Shown one piece after another: positions 44,956-56,848 of a DNA stretch of 64,000 bases. Each line of letters starts with the position of its first letter. Within the stretch, counting starts at the first letter, position 1. The position numbers and the translations under genes are program-made. The notes below the pieces were generated by a model. That model was not told the DNA's origin, made no database searches, and saw only the letters and a program-made list of their open reading frames with translations. This stretch comes from Panax quinquefolius (lineage: Eukaryota; Streptophyta; Magnoliopsida; Apiales; Araliaceae): NCBI GenBank assembly GCA_020205615.1, contig JAINUW010000692.1, forward strand, positions 516,447 through 580,446. Direction: 5' to 3'.

Positions 44956-47821
44956 TGTGACAACCGAGATTTTGTAATTTAATTTAAATATTTATTGGAT
45001 TAAATAAATATTTTCGATGAATTAATTATTAGATCAATTAATTAATTGATGAAGTTGTGATAGATTAATTTAATTATATGTGTTATATTTATTAAATTGA
45101 AGTGGAGAATTTTATTATTCGATGTACGTATTTATGTGAGCTTATTGAATTAAAAGAAATATTTAATAAGCCTATGTTATTTTAATTAATTTAATTATTA
45201 ATTAGAGATTTAATAATTTACTATTATTATTAAATGAGAAATTTAATTATGTGACTATGTGCATTATTGAGAAATTATTATATTTTATTTAAAATAAATT
45301 ATATAAGATATTGATTTATTTTATAATTAATGTGACATTAATTAAACTATATGAAGGTTTATTGAATTAAATGGTTTTAAAACCCTTTATGTTAGCCAAA
45401 CATGGCACTAAGGGAAGTTGGAGGAAGTTAACCCATGACTGGGTAACTGACCACCAATGCGCGTCAGTTCTTCTCTTTTTATCAGACGTCTTCTCTTTTC
45501 TTCATTATTTGCCTAAGTCTAGAGAGCTTAACAGAGAGAAATACAGAGAGAATTTGAGAATTTTTTGAGAAAGATTGTGAGTATTGTGATTGTAGTAGAG
45601 AGAATTGTCATCCTTGTTCATCTACGCTTGGGTAATCCTCTTCGACCCAAATTTTTATTTTACGTCTTTTAAAGTTTTCATGAATATGGCTTTCATTCAT
45701 TCTGTAAGTCTCTGTAATTGGAAAATGGTGTTGTTGTAAGAATATATGTAGTAATTCGAGTAGCATAACATGTTTATTGTATATTATATGGGTTTCCATA
45801 TCTTCAGTTCATGAAATTATACAGTAAAAGATTTTAGAGTATGTTATATGGCCATATGGTCTTATACGTGTTTTTAGTATATCAAACATATATTGGTTTT
45901 ACAAAATTTCCACTAATATGTGATTATGCATGCTAAAACGAACTAAATGAAAGTAGAATGGGTGGATTTGGTCTTATAACGAATCTATGGTGTTGAATTT
46001 TAGGATTTATGTTCAAAACTTCAAGAACATCAAGAACAGTACAATATGCATGCTTTAATTCTGTGACTATGTGTTTTAATGGGTTAAAATCACTCTATAA
46101 ACGTTGGGTATTGATTATATATGAATTTTAACATGTGGGTATGTTTAATTTGGGGAATAAATGATCATGTAGTGTTTAATTATTTGAACTCGTGTTCTTT
46201 TTCATGAATCGGGAATTAAATTTGATGTGTCATACGCATGGCTAACTCCGTAATCGATGTCCCATGCCGCAAAGATGCTAACCCCAAAGATCGATGCCCC
46301 GCGCCATACGCCGCCACATCGCCATGTACTGAGCCATAGTATACTACAAGACCGCAATAAACGCCACTTAAAGAATGGTCAAAAATGAGTTTTTAAAAGT
46401 GTATAAGTATGGAAATGTGATAGCAACTTAGTCTAATGATTATAAAGACTTGTTAGAACTATAATGAGATGTTAAAATAAATTCTTAACATGTCCATAAC
46501 ACAATTACATGTGGATTGAATGATCAAATGCATAATTAGTTTATTTTTTTCGTGAAGTCTTAATTTTACACTAAGTGTAATAATTGACTAAGTATAGTCA
46601 TGAATTCGAGTTAAACAAAGAGTAAAGTTATGATGTTAGTACGTTGTTATTAACTGGTATTGTGAACGTAATTGGTATGTAGGATTTAATTCAAAGAACG
46701 AGTTTGTTTAAGTGTAATCTACACACGAGGCAAGTTTCTAAACCTTATCTTGTTACATTGAGCAAGTTTTCCAACTCTACATTTACGTTGAGCAAGTTTC
46801 TTACCCTAAACTTTCGTTGAGCAAGTTTCCTAATCCTCCTTGTTATTGTTATATAAGTTGATTAATTCATCTTTCGATATTGAGCAAATTCTCATTACTA
46901 TTGATCAAGCCCATCTTATATATTAAAGCTTATTAATCTTCAAGCATGATGTTGTTATACAATATTTATTCTATTGTATACCTTTTTAGATGTTATTCAA
47001 GTTAAATATTCATTCACTGTTAAACCTTGTTAGACAAGCAAACCCTTATTGATCCGACTAGTCCATAGTTGATGAGCATTCTAAATTTCAAAACCCCTTG
47101 ATGAAGTATCCAAACCAAACTTCCTTTGGTGCAGACTCGAATGTCAAAACTGAGATGAACAACCTTGTATAGGGGATTATTTACGCTTTAGCGTTAAGAT
47201 ATTGTACACAGTATGGTACTAAGGGCTGATCCCCCTAAGTACGAAAAGAAGAGTCCATAGTCTTATGACTGTTAAATGTTTCGAGTAATAACACTTGACA
47301 ACCTAGGACATAGTTCAAGGTCTTATGACCCTCAGAATTTCTTTTGATTCTTGTTATTCATTCTTGATTCAAAAGTTGAGCTTTATATCAGAAGTTATTA
47401 TTTCTCTCACATGTTATTATTCATTGTTATATTGTTATACTTGCGGGCAATCGTGCTCACTCTTGTGTAATAATAACATTGCAGTTAAGAACGAAAGAGC
47501 AGACGAACCTTCCACTAGTAAGGGCTAAGGCAAGATTAGCAAGTAATGAAGACTGATTATTTATGTGGTTCTGTAATGATATTTAGAATTGATGTTTTTT
47601 AAGACTTATTTATTTATGTTTCCGCACAGATGATTTAAGGTTAGAGTAACCTGAGATTTATTTATTATGCATTTGATGTAACCCCATAAGGGGAGAGATT
47701 TATTATTTATTTCTATCTATTGCATGGTTTGCATTTATTTATGGGTAGATAGATAGATGATGTTTGTACAGTGAACACCAAATCCTATGGAAATGGAAGT
47801 ATCGAATTTGGGGGTGTCACA
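44956..47821 (+). repeat. B5 3' LTR, complete, 2,866 bp
   Basis: Starts TGTGACAACCGAG, ends GGGTGTCACA, and is followed by the GTGGT duplication. It holds a GA-rich stretch at about 45535-45560, the half-motif TTATAACGAATC at about 45974, a GC-rich block at about 46228-46370, and repeats of GAGCAAGTTTC at about 46720-46830 (four near-copies of TTGAGCAAGTTT). No genes. Confidence 0.9.
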
Positions 47822-47826
47822 GTGGT
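47822..47826 (+). repeat. Target-site duplication of B5, right copy
   Basis: GTGGT directly after LTR end TGTCACA at 47821; it matches 41437-41441. Confidence 0.9.
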
Positions 47827-48579
47827 AGAATGTATGAGGCCTTGTGCCACAATTTTAACACTTCGGTGTTTCTATGAGATGAACTATTCTGTGATTGAAC
47901 TGCTCAATATAAAAATATTCTGTTTATACATGAACCGTTATTATTAAGTTTGTGCTAATGATTCTAACCAGATAGGATGTGTATGAAAAAGAGTAGAAGA
48001 ATGAAAGTATATCAAAGTGAATGTGATTAATTTTTTAAAATTATAGGAATCAGAATTATTCCTATTATTCAAGCAGCTTCATAACCTTTGTTCGGTTATT
48101 GAAGTCTTAAAAGAATGTTTAAATTCTTGATGTTGTTTATTCAACTGCTATGACTTGCTGAGCAATTGAATGCTCACACTTGCTTTAAATAAAAACATTT
48201 TCAGCGAATGATGTTAGAAAGAACTTAAGGATCCTATAAAGATCAAGCTGATCGGTATCCAGAAGTAGTGCCATTCAGTATATGAATGAGCGTGAAGATC
48301 AAGTGAAGATTTGTAATGTAGAATAGTTTAATTAAACTATAGACTAGTTTAATAAACTATTATGTATCCTTGGTGATGGATAAAAACCACTCTTGTAAGA
48401 TGTAAAGAATAATGTAATTAATATTATTTGTAATAAACGAGGTTATAAGGTATTAGAACCTAGGATTTGAGAATATATGTTGTTATATTTAACTATATAA
48501 TGATGTATGTTTGGAAGAAGATGGAACAGTGACGTACGGAATTCGGGTGTGAAGATAGAGCGGATTTCGGGGTGTTACA
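47827..48579 (+). repeat. Element C 5' LTR, right part
   Basis: Continuation of LTR C after the B5 insertion. It ends GGGGTGTTACA at 48579, three bases before a primer binding site. The end TGTTACA mirrors the start TGTAACA of the second C LTR at 49827. Confidence 0.78.
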
Positions 48580-48582
48580 AAG

Positions 48583-48597
48583 TGGTATCAAAGCTGA
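48583..48597 (+). promoter_or_regulatory. Element C primer binding site
   Basis: TGGTATCAAAGCTGA, three bases after the LTR end. tRNA-Met type, plus strand. It fixes the orientation of C. Confidence 0.82.
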
Positions 48598-49826
48598 TAG
48601 GTTATAAACCTTAGGTATGAGTACCTAAGACTATAATCGTAGAGAGAAGGTTAAGAAGATCGTTGAGTTAAACGATTAAGGAAGAAGATCACCACGTGAT
48701 CATATTTAATCGTAATAACGGATGTTCTGTTAAACGATGGATGATTTATAGCTAATGCTATAAACGAATGGTACTACAAAGTAGTACGGGAAGAAAAACT
48801 CAGATTGAGTTGTAAAGGATAGCATACGAATTAAAGAAAATTCGTATTAAGTAAAGATAAAGTTAGAAGTTGTAAGATTTCAATTGAGGACTCATGTGAT
48901 AGCTGACTTGTATGAAGGTTTGTGCTTTGGTGTAATTACTGCTTAGCTTATTACAGTGATAATCATTGGAATAATTGGTCACGCTATCAATATGTATATG
49001 ACGAGAAGGTGGATCTTTTCTCATGTATATGTGTGATAGGTAGAGAATGTTAAGATTAGGTGCGAGTTCTTAAAACTCATACTTATTGTAAGTTCGTGAC
49101 TCATAATCATATGGTATGTTTTTGAACTCCTCAGTGAATGGACGCCTATGGTCTGACTGGGATAAGTTCTTAAACTCATATTATTGTGGAAAGTTTCTGA
49201 ACTCATAATGTGTGGTAAGTTGATGGACTGTACTAAGGTATAGGAATGTTTAGACTAAAAATGAGTTATTTTCAGTAGACTTAGCTTTGAAGGTGCTATA
49301 GAAGATGAAGTATTGTCGCAAGTAAGACAATGAAGGAAGATGGAGAAATAAGATATTCCAAGTCATGTAGCTATGCTAGATTTCAAAGTTTATTGAAATC
49401 GTGCTTATGTGTGGGCATTTTGAAAATAAAAGAATTGGTTCAACATTTGGAACCAATGGATTTTAAAAGAACTATTCTTGGTATGTCTATGCTAATTGTT
49501 TCGGCTAGACAAAAATTGATTTAAAATATTAAAATAAATTTTATATCATCAGTGCATTTGATGCAAGGATGGTAAAAGGATGGAGTTATTAATGCAATTG
49601 AACATAGTGTTGGATGTGATCTTAGGATCAAAAACCCGTTATGGTATGATGTATAATGACAAAGTCATAAATTGATGAAGTCCTCAACGTACTATGAAAA
49701 GTACGGTATCATGACGTCATAAAACGTTTTGAAGTTATGATTAAAAGAATTTAAAGAGTAGTCAATGTTAATTGATTTGACTAGACACATGTTTCAAGTT
49801 GATGTTCAATTTATTGGTATGGTCTA
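48598..49826 (+). other. Element C internal remnant without intact genes
   Basis: About 1.2 kb between the primer binding site and the second LTR. The sequence is AT-rich leader-like DNA. A short frame at 49330-49524 ends RTILGMSMLIVSARQKLI, which faintly resembles the protease stretch VILGMDWL...; this is weak. The purine tract expected just before 49827 is not visible. Most of gag-pol must have been deleted. Confidence 0.5.
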
Positions 49827-50605
49827 TGTAACAACCAAGAGAATCCGGATTGTTCAGAATTTAAGATTTAAAGAATTAGTTATTAATAAAATAAATTTTT
49901 TATTAATAATTTTTTGTGCTATGTGTTTATTAAATCGTTCTAGAATCTAGGATGATTATAATACGGGAGGATTCTGGCTATGAGCTAGACAGAACGAGTA
50001 AGAATTTTCAAGATGAATATAAAATATTTCTGGGAACAAAATATTTCTGGGGAAAAAGACAAAACATACACTATTCACCCGAAGAAACCTTAAAGGTTAG
50101 GGTTTGAATAACCTAAGCCTTTCTAGAGTTCGGTATGTCGAATTGACATTCATTCGAAAGATTTGACGATAATATATCATGAAAAGTTAAGTAAGCCAAT
50201 AAAAGTTTTTCTCAAAAAACATGCAAAAATCTAACGAAATAAAACGACGAAAAGTACTGTTATGTACTTTTCATTCGTTTATCTACGTTAGGGGAAAATG
50301 TGAAGGAAAAAGCTTATCGTGGAAAAGTATTTTTTAGTTTTTCGGAGATCCGAAGAATGTGTAAAAGTTAATCGGTAAAGGAAAAACAAAATTTCCAAAA
50401 AAATATTTGAATTTCGAGAATCGTAGTTTTTAAAATTGTCGGACGAAACCCGAAAGATGGAAGTTTCATGAATAGTAAGGAGGTGGAATAGTAAGGTGGT
50501 GTGAATAGTAACCAGAGGGGAAAATGACTATTTTGCCCCTCGCTTGGAAATTCTATAAATAGGAAGATTAATTTTATTTGTTTAGGATTTTGAAAATCCT
50601 ATAAC

Positions 50606-50644
<39 letters not shown>

Positions 50645-50681
50645 GGATGGGAGAAAGAAGAAGAAAAGGAGGAGGAAAAGT
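49827..50681 (+). repeat. Element C second LTR, truncated
   Basis: Starts TGTAACAACC and matches 37804-38640. It keeps the upstream motif (50469-50485, followed by two further GAATAGTAA copies), TATA box CTATAAATAG (50553-50562) and GA repeat. It ends at about 50681, after GGAGGAAAAG, where minus-strand pol of element D begins. Confidence 0.8.
50609..50641 (+). repeat. (GA)n microsatellite in LTR C
   Basis: About 16 GA dinucleotides, some 50-80 bp downstream of the TATA box. The first C LTR has a shorter GA run at the same place (about 38584-38601), so the tract has expanded or contracted since duplication. Confidence 0.9.
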
Positions 50682-51000
50682 TATTCAAATTTGACGTGTC
50701 TTTATTCAAATAAATAACATGGGCTAAGAAAGCTTGACATCCATTTTTCAATAAACGAATAGCTTTATGATTAGATATGAGAGTGATTGATTTTAATGGT
50801 TTAGTTGTTTGAATTGCATACAACAAAGTTGGTTAGAATATGAAAACTAACAACCTTACGAAAATAATCAATTTTGGCATGATGAGTAGTTAACCAATCA
50901 ATCCCTAAAATCACATCAAAAGCAAGTATCTTTAAAGAGATAAGGTCAACAGGTAAGGTGATGGTGCCAACTTGAATCAAACAAGATTTATAAACAGTGG
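50682..51000 (-). pseudogene. Element D protease C-terminal half and linker
   Basis: Minus strand, entering from the copia insertion: VYKSCLIQVGTITLPVDLIS, FDVILGIDWLTTHHAKID (second conserved protease stretch), a frameshift near 50830, then AIRLLKNGCQAFLAHVI, the typical gypsy linker between protease and RT. The sequence is then lost at about 50681, where LTR C begins, so RT, RNase H, integrase and the 3' LTR of D are absent. Its other half is at 60537-60801. Confidence 0.87.
50996..51000 (-). repeat. Target-site duplication of copia element E, left copy
   Basis: AGTGG immediately before the LTR start TGTTAGG at 51001; the same AGTGG follows the other LTR at 60532-60536. Confidence 0.92.
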
Positions 51001-52864
51001 TGTTAGGTTTTGTGAAAATCAAAGTAGCAATCAAATTGAAAAAATTAGCGGAAGCGAAATAAAATCAGATTTTAAAATTTTTCACAAACCAATTACCCGG
51101 ATCAACCTTTATGCATATTATTAATTAAACGAAGAATAAGAAATTATGAAATCATACCCTTGTAGAAACGAAGCTTCCTCAGTGCACGAAGTTCACCTCC
51201 TACTTCTCACATGATCTCCTTGAATCTCCGGGTAGATTCCTTCCTTTGATCAATGTAAGCCACCCAAGTATATGGCCTCTATAGGTGATCCACCAAAGAA
51301 GAAGAATTTTCAAGAAGAAGGGGTATTGGCTCAAACCCTAGTTTTTCCTATTTGTATAGAAAAAGGAGGCGTACTCTCCAACTCTAGGAATTACGTATAT
51401 TAGATATCTGATATAAGACTCCTCTTATAAAGATATCATGTAACCTTATTCTAATTAAAATAAGGTATTATTTATTTAATTAAACTCCTTTAATTAAATG
51501 GGCTCCCCTAATCCTATTAGGGGTAATTAATTAAACTCCTTTCACTAATTTTTCTTCCTAATCCAATTAGGAATAAATGAGAGTACTTATATTAAGTTAA
51601 TTCCTAAACCTTTTTTAGAAATTAAAATAATAATAATTGTAATAATATTAATAAGACTCCTCTTATTAATTTATATTTAATATTTCTAAAATATTAAATA
51701 ATAAATATTAAGCTATTTAATATATTCTATCACCATAGATTAAATTAAATATACTTAACATATTATTACAATTATGCCATTAACTTCTTAAATAATTATT
51801 CTTCCTTTTATGGTGTGACCCTTTAGGTTCTCCATATTAAACAGGTTGTGAATAAATCAATTAGAACAATTTAATCTCATTTAAATAAATAAATTAAACA
51901 AATAATTTATTTAAATAAATAATATTTATTCTACAATAGGGATAAGCCTCCCAATGATCAACGACTTTCCAGATAATATAGATTTTAACATTAATCATAA
52001 AAGAACCTTTGAGTAAATAGTTACCGCACAATTCAATCTTTCCACCATACAATGTCCCAATTAAATATAAGACATGGAATTACCTGTCAAGTCTTATTTT
52101 ATTTAATCATATGTATTTCGATTCCTAAATGCATTAACTCTAATGAATGCAAATTAGAAACTACTTTCTAATTTCATTCCACCTCGCCAAGGATTCTCGG
52201 GTTGTCATTTATCGAATCACATAGGACATTTCTCCTTTTACTAGAAGTGGTAGATTCTTTATTGATCATTCATTATCTTCATATATAACTTATTACACCC
52301 AAGCATACCCTTTGATATACTCTCTAAGAGTCTTAAGAAATAAGTCAAAGTGTAATTCATTATATATAAGATACTATGATGATCTCAAGTCTAAGGATCA
52401 TTTGTACTACTATCACTACAGAATTCCTATCGATGTAAGTAAAACTCCATTAGGTATTCCTTAGCGAGTCACGCTCAAATGAACTTATTCTCTAATAAGC
52501 ACCTACATACTTGCTTTAGTGTCTCCACACAAATGATCATGAGATCAATCATCCTCATCCAATGAGCAAGCAACGTATGTACCAATCTATTCGGATTCAC
52601 TAATCCCCAATTTAGTAATTCAATGATTGGGAACTATTTTAGTTTTAAGCTTTCTAAGAATTTAGATCTCATTAGAATGATCATCATCATTATTCTAAAA
52701 GCGTTACTTAAAACTATGGGTTTATCACATATTATTAAAACTGCACCATGTAAATAACAAATGCCTTTAATAAATAATTCTTTTATTAATAAATAAATAA
52801 GATTGATTACACAAGATATGCTTTATCATCATACATGATTGGCTTCAGATGCATAATACTTTCA
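51001..52864 (-). repeat. E 3' LTR, 1,864 bp
   Basis: Plus reading TGTTAGG...ACTTTCA. In element direction it follows the polypurine tract at 52865. A TATA-like CTATACAAATAG lies at 51348-51359 (minus). AT-rich parts match 58676-60531 nearly perfectly; the differences are small clusters of indels. No genes. Confidence 0.93.
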
Positions 52865-52880
52865 ATCTCCCACTTGCACT
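52865..52880 (-). promoter_or_regulatory. E polypurine tract
   Basis: Minus strand GTGCAAGTGGGAGAT directly upstream of the LTR start TGAAAGT. Typical of copia elements. Confidence 0.82.
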
Positions 52881-54778
52881 AAAGCCAATCACCGTGGTAT
52901 CTCATACCCATCTTCTCTAAGTGACGATCAAACCGCTATTGTGTTAACTCTTTAGTAAATGGATCTCGCAATATTGTCTTGAGAGTCCACATGCTCCTGT
53001 GGTGACGCTCTCCTCTTCAATGATCTCTCTCGATCAAATGAAATCGCCGCAACACGTGTTTGGATTTACGATGAGACCCGGGTTCCTTAGCACGCGCAAT
53101 GCACTCCGGTGTTGTCACGAATAAAGGCATTTGGTCCTTTAATGCTAGAAACCACACCAAGTTCAGAATGAACTTCTTCATCCAAACAGCTTCCTTTGCT
53201 TCACTTCACTTGCAGCCTATGTACTCTGCCTCATCACTAAATCAACAATCGTTTCATCGCTTGAACTTTTCCAACTCATCGCGCCACCGTTTAAGGTAAA
53301 CACATACCCAAACGGATTTATCATTATCTTGGTCTGTTTTAAAACTTGAGTCCGTGAAGCCCTCTCGTTTTAATTCGGACCCACCAGAGAGAAGAAATAT
53401 ATCCTTAGTTCTTCTTAAGTACTTTAGGATATTTTTCAACGCCTTCCAAATGTTCTTCTCCGGATTCGATCGATATCTCGCTTGTTACACTAAGTGCATG
53501 AGTGACATCCGGTCTAGTATATATCATACAGTATATGATAGATCCTATTTTCAAGCATAAGGAATCTAACTCATACGGTTTCTCTCCTCAGTGTCTTTGG
53601 GGCTTGTTTCTTGAGAGATGTATTCCATGGCTCATCTAAGCATGAGACCTCTTTTGGAATCTTCCATGCTAAACCGCTTTAGCATCAAGTCAATGTATCG
53701 TTCCTTGGGACAAGCCAAGCATCCTTTTAGATCTATCTCTATAGATCTTTATCCCCAAAATATAGGATGCTTCTCCCAAGTCCTTCATGGAGAAGTGTTT
53801 AGATAACCGATTTTAATTGATTGCAAAGATAGAAATATCATTCCCTATCGGTAATATATCATCAACATATAATACAAGGAATGAAACAAAGACTCCCCAC
53901 TAACCTTCTTGTGTACACACATGGTTCATCCTCATTTTTGATAAAATCAAACTCTTTGATTGTCTCATCAAAACCGGATGTTCCACCTACGAGAAGCTTG
54001 CTTTAATCCATAAATTTTTCGTCAGTATCTTACAGACTTGATTTGTTCCAACCTTTGAAACAAATCCTCCGGGTTGTGTCATATACACATCCTCCTCAAG
54101 TTTCCCATTGAGGAAGGCCGTTTTCACGTCCATCCGCCAGATTTCAGTAGTCGTGGTAAGTCGCAATCACAAGCAAAATCCGAATGGACTTGAGCATTCT
54201 ACTCTTGGTGAGAAGGTTTCGTCATAGTCAACTCCTTGTCTTTGTTTGAAACCTTTTGCAACTAGTCGGGCCTTATAGGTCTCCACCTTGCCGCCTGCTC
54301 CGCCTCTTTCTTTTAAAGACCCATTTACACCCAATAAAGCTTAATGCCTTGGTGGTGAGACCAAAGTCCATACTTGGTTCTCATACATGGAGTCCATCTC
54401 GATTTCATGGCTTCTTGCCACTTCTCGAGTCTTTACTACTCATAGCCCTGTTCAGTAATTCAATGGATCATCATCATCTATGATGCGTACCTCATTGTCA
54501 TCTTCTATGACAAGTCCATACTGTCTGGTATCTTTGGTACTCTTCCGATTTACTGAATAGGGTGTGGTATGAAAGAATCTCTACTTGGTTAGGTACCTCA
54601 CTTTGATCTCGTAGTATTTTGTGGTTCTTGAACCTCTTCAAGATATATCTTACTCCCAATCGACCCCTTCAAGGATAAACTCCTTTTCCAAGAAGGCGGC
54701 ATGTTTCGCAACAAACACCTTTTGATCGGTTGGATGATAGAAATAATACCCGATGTTTCTTTATGATATCCCACAAAT
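52881..54778 (-). pseudogene. E reverse transcriptase and RNase H
   Basis: In element direction: RT with WRMDVKTAFLNGKLEEDVYM at about 54077-54140, then LVLYVDDIL with the catalytic YVDD at 53858-53869, then the copia RNase H start MKNILKYLRRTKDIFLLSGG and the Asp-bearing TDSSFKTDQD at 53254-53439. Frameshifts are frequent, so only short open stretches remain. RT and RNase H make the cDNA in the cytoplasmic particle. Here RT follows integrase, which is diagnostic of copia rather than gypsy. Confidence 0.87.
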
Positions 54779-55413
54779 CTACATTTGTCGATCTAGTCTC
54801 AGCTTATCGTTTTCAAACTTTTTGACATAAGCTGGACAACCCCAACTCTTAACATGCTTAAGATTTGGTTTCCTCCCTGTCCATAACTCATATGGGGTCT
54901 TGAGGACGGATTTTGTAGGTACCTTGTTAAGTAGGTATACAGCCGACTCTAGGGCATATCCCCAGAAGGAAACTGGAAGGTCGGTAAAACTCATCATAGA
55001 TCGAACCATGTCCAACAATGTTCGATTTCTCCTTTCAGATACACCATTCATCTGTGGCATCCCTGGTGGAGTCCATTGTGAGATTATACCATTTTCTTTG
55101 AGACAATTGAGAAACTCACCACTTAAGTATTCTCCTCCTCGATCGATCGAAGAATCTTAAAACTCTTACCGGCTTTGCTTCTCAACTTCACTTCGAACTC
55201 TTTGAACTTTTCAAATGATTGATTTGTATTTCATTAAATACACATATCCAAATCTTGAGTGGTCGTGGTGAATGTAATAAAATAAGAATACCCTCCTCGT
55301 GCGATCGTTATCATAGTCCACATACATCCGTGTGTACCAACGCTAACAACTCAGTAACTCTTTCTCCTTTTCCACTAAAAGGAGATTTAGTCATTTTACC
55401 CATGAGACAAGAT
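54779..55413 (-). pseudogene. E integrase, core and C-terminal part
   Basis: Conserved [20 protein letters not shown] contains the catalytic Glu, followed by [20 protein letters not shown] and [20 protein letters not shown], all typical of copia integrase. Open at 54779-55060; frames break upstream near 55090-55330, where the first two catalytic Asp residues are expected. Confidence 0.88.
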
Positions 55414-55940
55414 TCACAGTTGGATATGATTCATAATCGATAGCTCTAGGAGCCCATCTTTACGCAACTTGGATAATCTTGTTTCATTAATACGACCGAG
55501 TCTACGATTGCCACATGAAGGTATAATTAACATCATCTCTTTTCCTTTTCTTAGTTTGTTCAATTTGAAATATATTTTCATGCAAGTCAAGTATATAAAG
55601 TCCATTTCGCAAATTACCAACACCATATAAAACATTATCATTATAAATAGAACAACCGTTGTTCTTTATTATAATATTAAAACCATCCATATCCAATACG
55701 TAGATAGAAATAATGTTTCTAATGATATTTGGAACAAAATAACAATTATTTAAATTGATGAACTTGCCGTAGGCGGTGCTAAACAATAAGTCCCTACTGC
55801 CTAACGCAACAACCTTTGCCTCATTTCCCACTCGTAGATCGACCTCATCCTTGCTTTCGACTTTCTACTTCACGACGGGTCCTCAGATATTATTACATAT
55901 GTGAGAACCACATCGTATCCAATACCCAAGTAGAAGATTG
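55414..55940 (-). pseudogene. E protease end and integrase zinc-finger region
   Basis: At about 55890-55925 STWVLDT followed by SHM-like residues marks the copia protease active site, with a base missing inside the DTG triad. Then come GNEAKVVALG, LNNCYFVPNIIRNIISIYVL and NGLYILDL (the pre-integrase segment), then RRLGRINETRLSKLRKDGLL with partial His/Cys zinc-finger residues at about 55440-55520. Two overlapping frames (55502-55831 and 55414-55641) show a frameshift. Confidence 0.82.
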
Positions 55941-56848
55941 ACTTTCGAAAAATTAATTTCAATCATAAACAAACCTTGATTAGGATTCAAGCTTCTCCAA
56001 GCTTCTTCGCTTTTGTTTCATGAAATAATCCTTGCAGTTCCTCTTCCAGTTGATCCCGCTTATTGCAATGGAAGCAAATTCCTCTTTGCTAGTTGGATCA
56101 GTTTCTTTGATCCTTCACTTTCGCCTTTCCCTTAGCCTTCTTGGATTTCTTCTTTTCAGAAGATACCTTGGGCCTCTTCCTTTACTTGGAAGAATCATCC
56201 ACCAGTAAGACATGGTTCTTCTTGGATGGGAAGTGACCTTCAACAGTTTTCAACATGTTAAGTAATTCAGGCAAGCTCACATCCAACTTATTCATGTGAA
56301 AATTCACAACAAATTGTGAGAAGGTGTCTGGGAGTGACTGCAAGACTATATCTTGACTTAACTCCCCATCCATGATGAACCCAAGCTGTCCAAGACGTTC
56401 AATCAGATTGATCATCTTTAGGACATAAGTCTCAACGGTAGTGCCCTCATCATCCGAGATCGGAAGAGCTCCTTAGATATTTCATATCTAGCAAATCCTA
56501 CTTTGCTCACCATACAACTCTCGAAGGTGCAAGAGCATAGTAGGAGCATCCATGTTTTCATGTCGACGTTGAAGCTCGTTACTCATGGATGCGAGCATGA
56601 TACATCGAGCCATTGATGCATCATCTCACCCTTTGCTTAAAAGTAGCAATCTCTTCCTCGTAGGTCGCCTCTCGCAACTTTTGTAGGTATCAAGGGTAAT
56701 TTAGGACATAAGAAATCTTTTCGTAAGTGAGAACAATTCTCGATTCCTTAACCAAATTGATGCAGTTCGGTCCGGTCGGTTTGTTAGCATCAAGTATGCT
56801 ACGCAGTTGAAATTAGTGAATGTGACATTTTCAAAATTTCGCATGTAA
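55941..56848 (-). pseudogene. E gag
   Basis: N terminus near ATG 56848, with RIVLTYEKISYVLNYP, the usual copia gag start motif. The best preserved part (56182-56415) reads MINLIERLGQLGFIMDGELS and LQSLPDTFSQFVVNFHMNKL, the UBN2-type gag domain. A degenerate CCHC knuckle (CFHCNKR..., frame-shifted) lies at about 56045-56085. Gag would form the virus-like particle. Several indels break it between 56415 and 56800. Confidence 0.85.

Larger units (their letters stand above)
41442..47821 (+). mobile_element. B5: internally deleted Ty3/gypsy chromovirus inserted in LTR C
   Basis: Bounded by TGTGACA...TGTCACA and by GTGGT duplications. It comprises a partial 5' LTR (41442-42463), pol from mid-RT to the chromodomain, a doubled polypurine tract and a complete 3' LTR (44956-47821). 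About 1.85 kb of LTR, the primer binding site, gag, protease and the first half of RT are absent. The first kilobase of the two LTRs is nearly identical, so insertion is fairly recent. Confidence 0.92.
37804..50681 (+). mobile_element. Element C: LTR retrotransposon interrupted by B5 and truncated
   Basis: 5' LTR 37804-41441 plus 47827-48579 (4,391 bp without the insert), primer binding site at 48583, a short internal remnant to 49826, and a second LTR beginning at 49827 in the same orientation, cut at about 50681 against element D. The first 860 bp of the two LTRs match (for example TCTAGAATCTAGGATGATTA in both). With no recognisable pol it cannot be classified by protein; its LTR layout resembles that of the A family. 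Confidence 0.75.

Noticed and set aside
46720..46830. CRISPR-like spaced repeats (TTGAGCAAGTTT)
   Set aside because: Units are short, imperfect and irregularly spaced within a plant LTR.
49330..49524. Element C protease remnant (RTILGMSMLIVSARQKLI)
   Set aside because: The resemblance to VILGMDWL is short and there is no active-site DTG/DSG nearby, so I did not call a protease.
50599..50826. Minus-strand frame with a Ser/Leu repeat tail
   Set aside because: The tail is translation of the GA microsatellite in LTR C; only the first part (AIRLLKNGCQAFLAHVI) is real, as element D linker.
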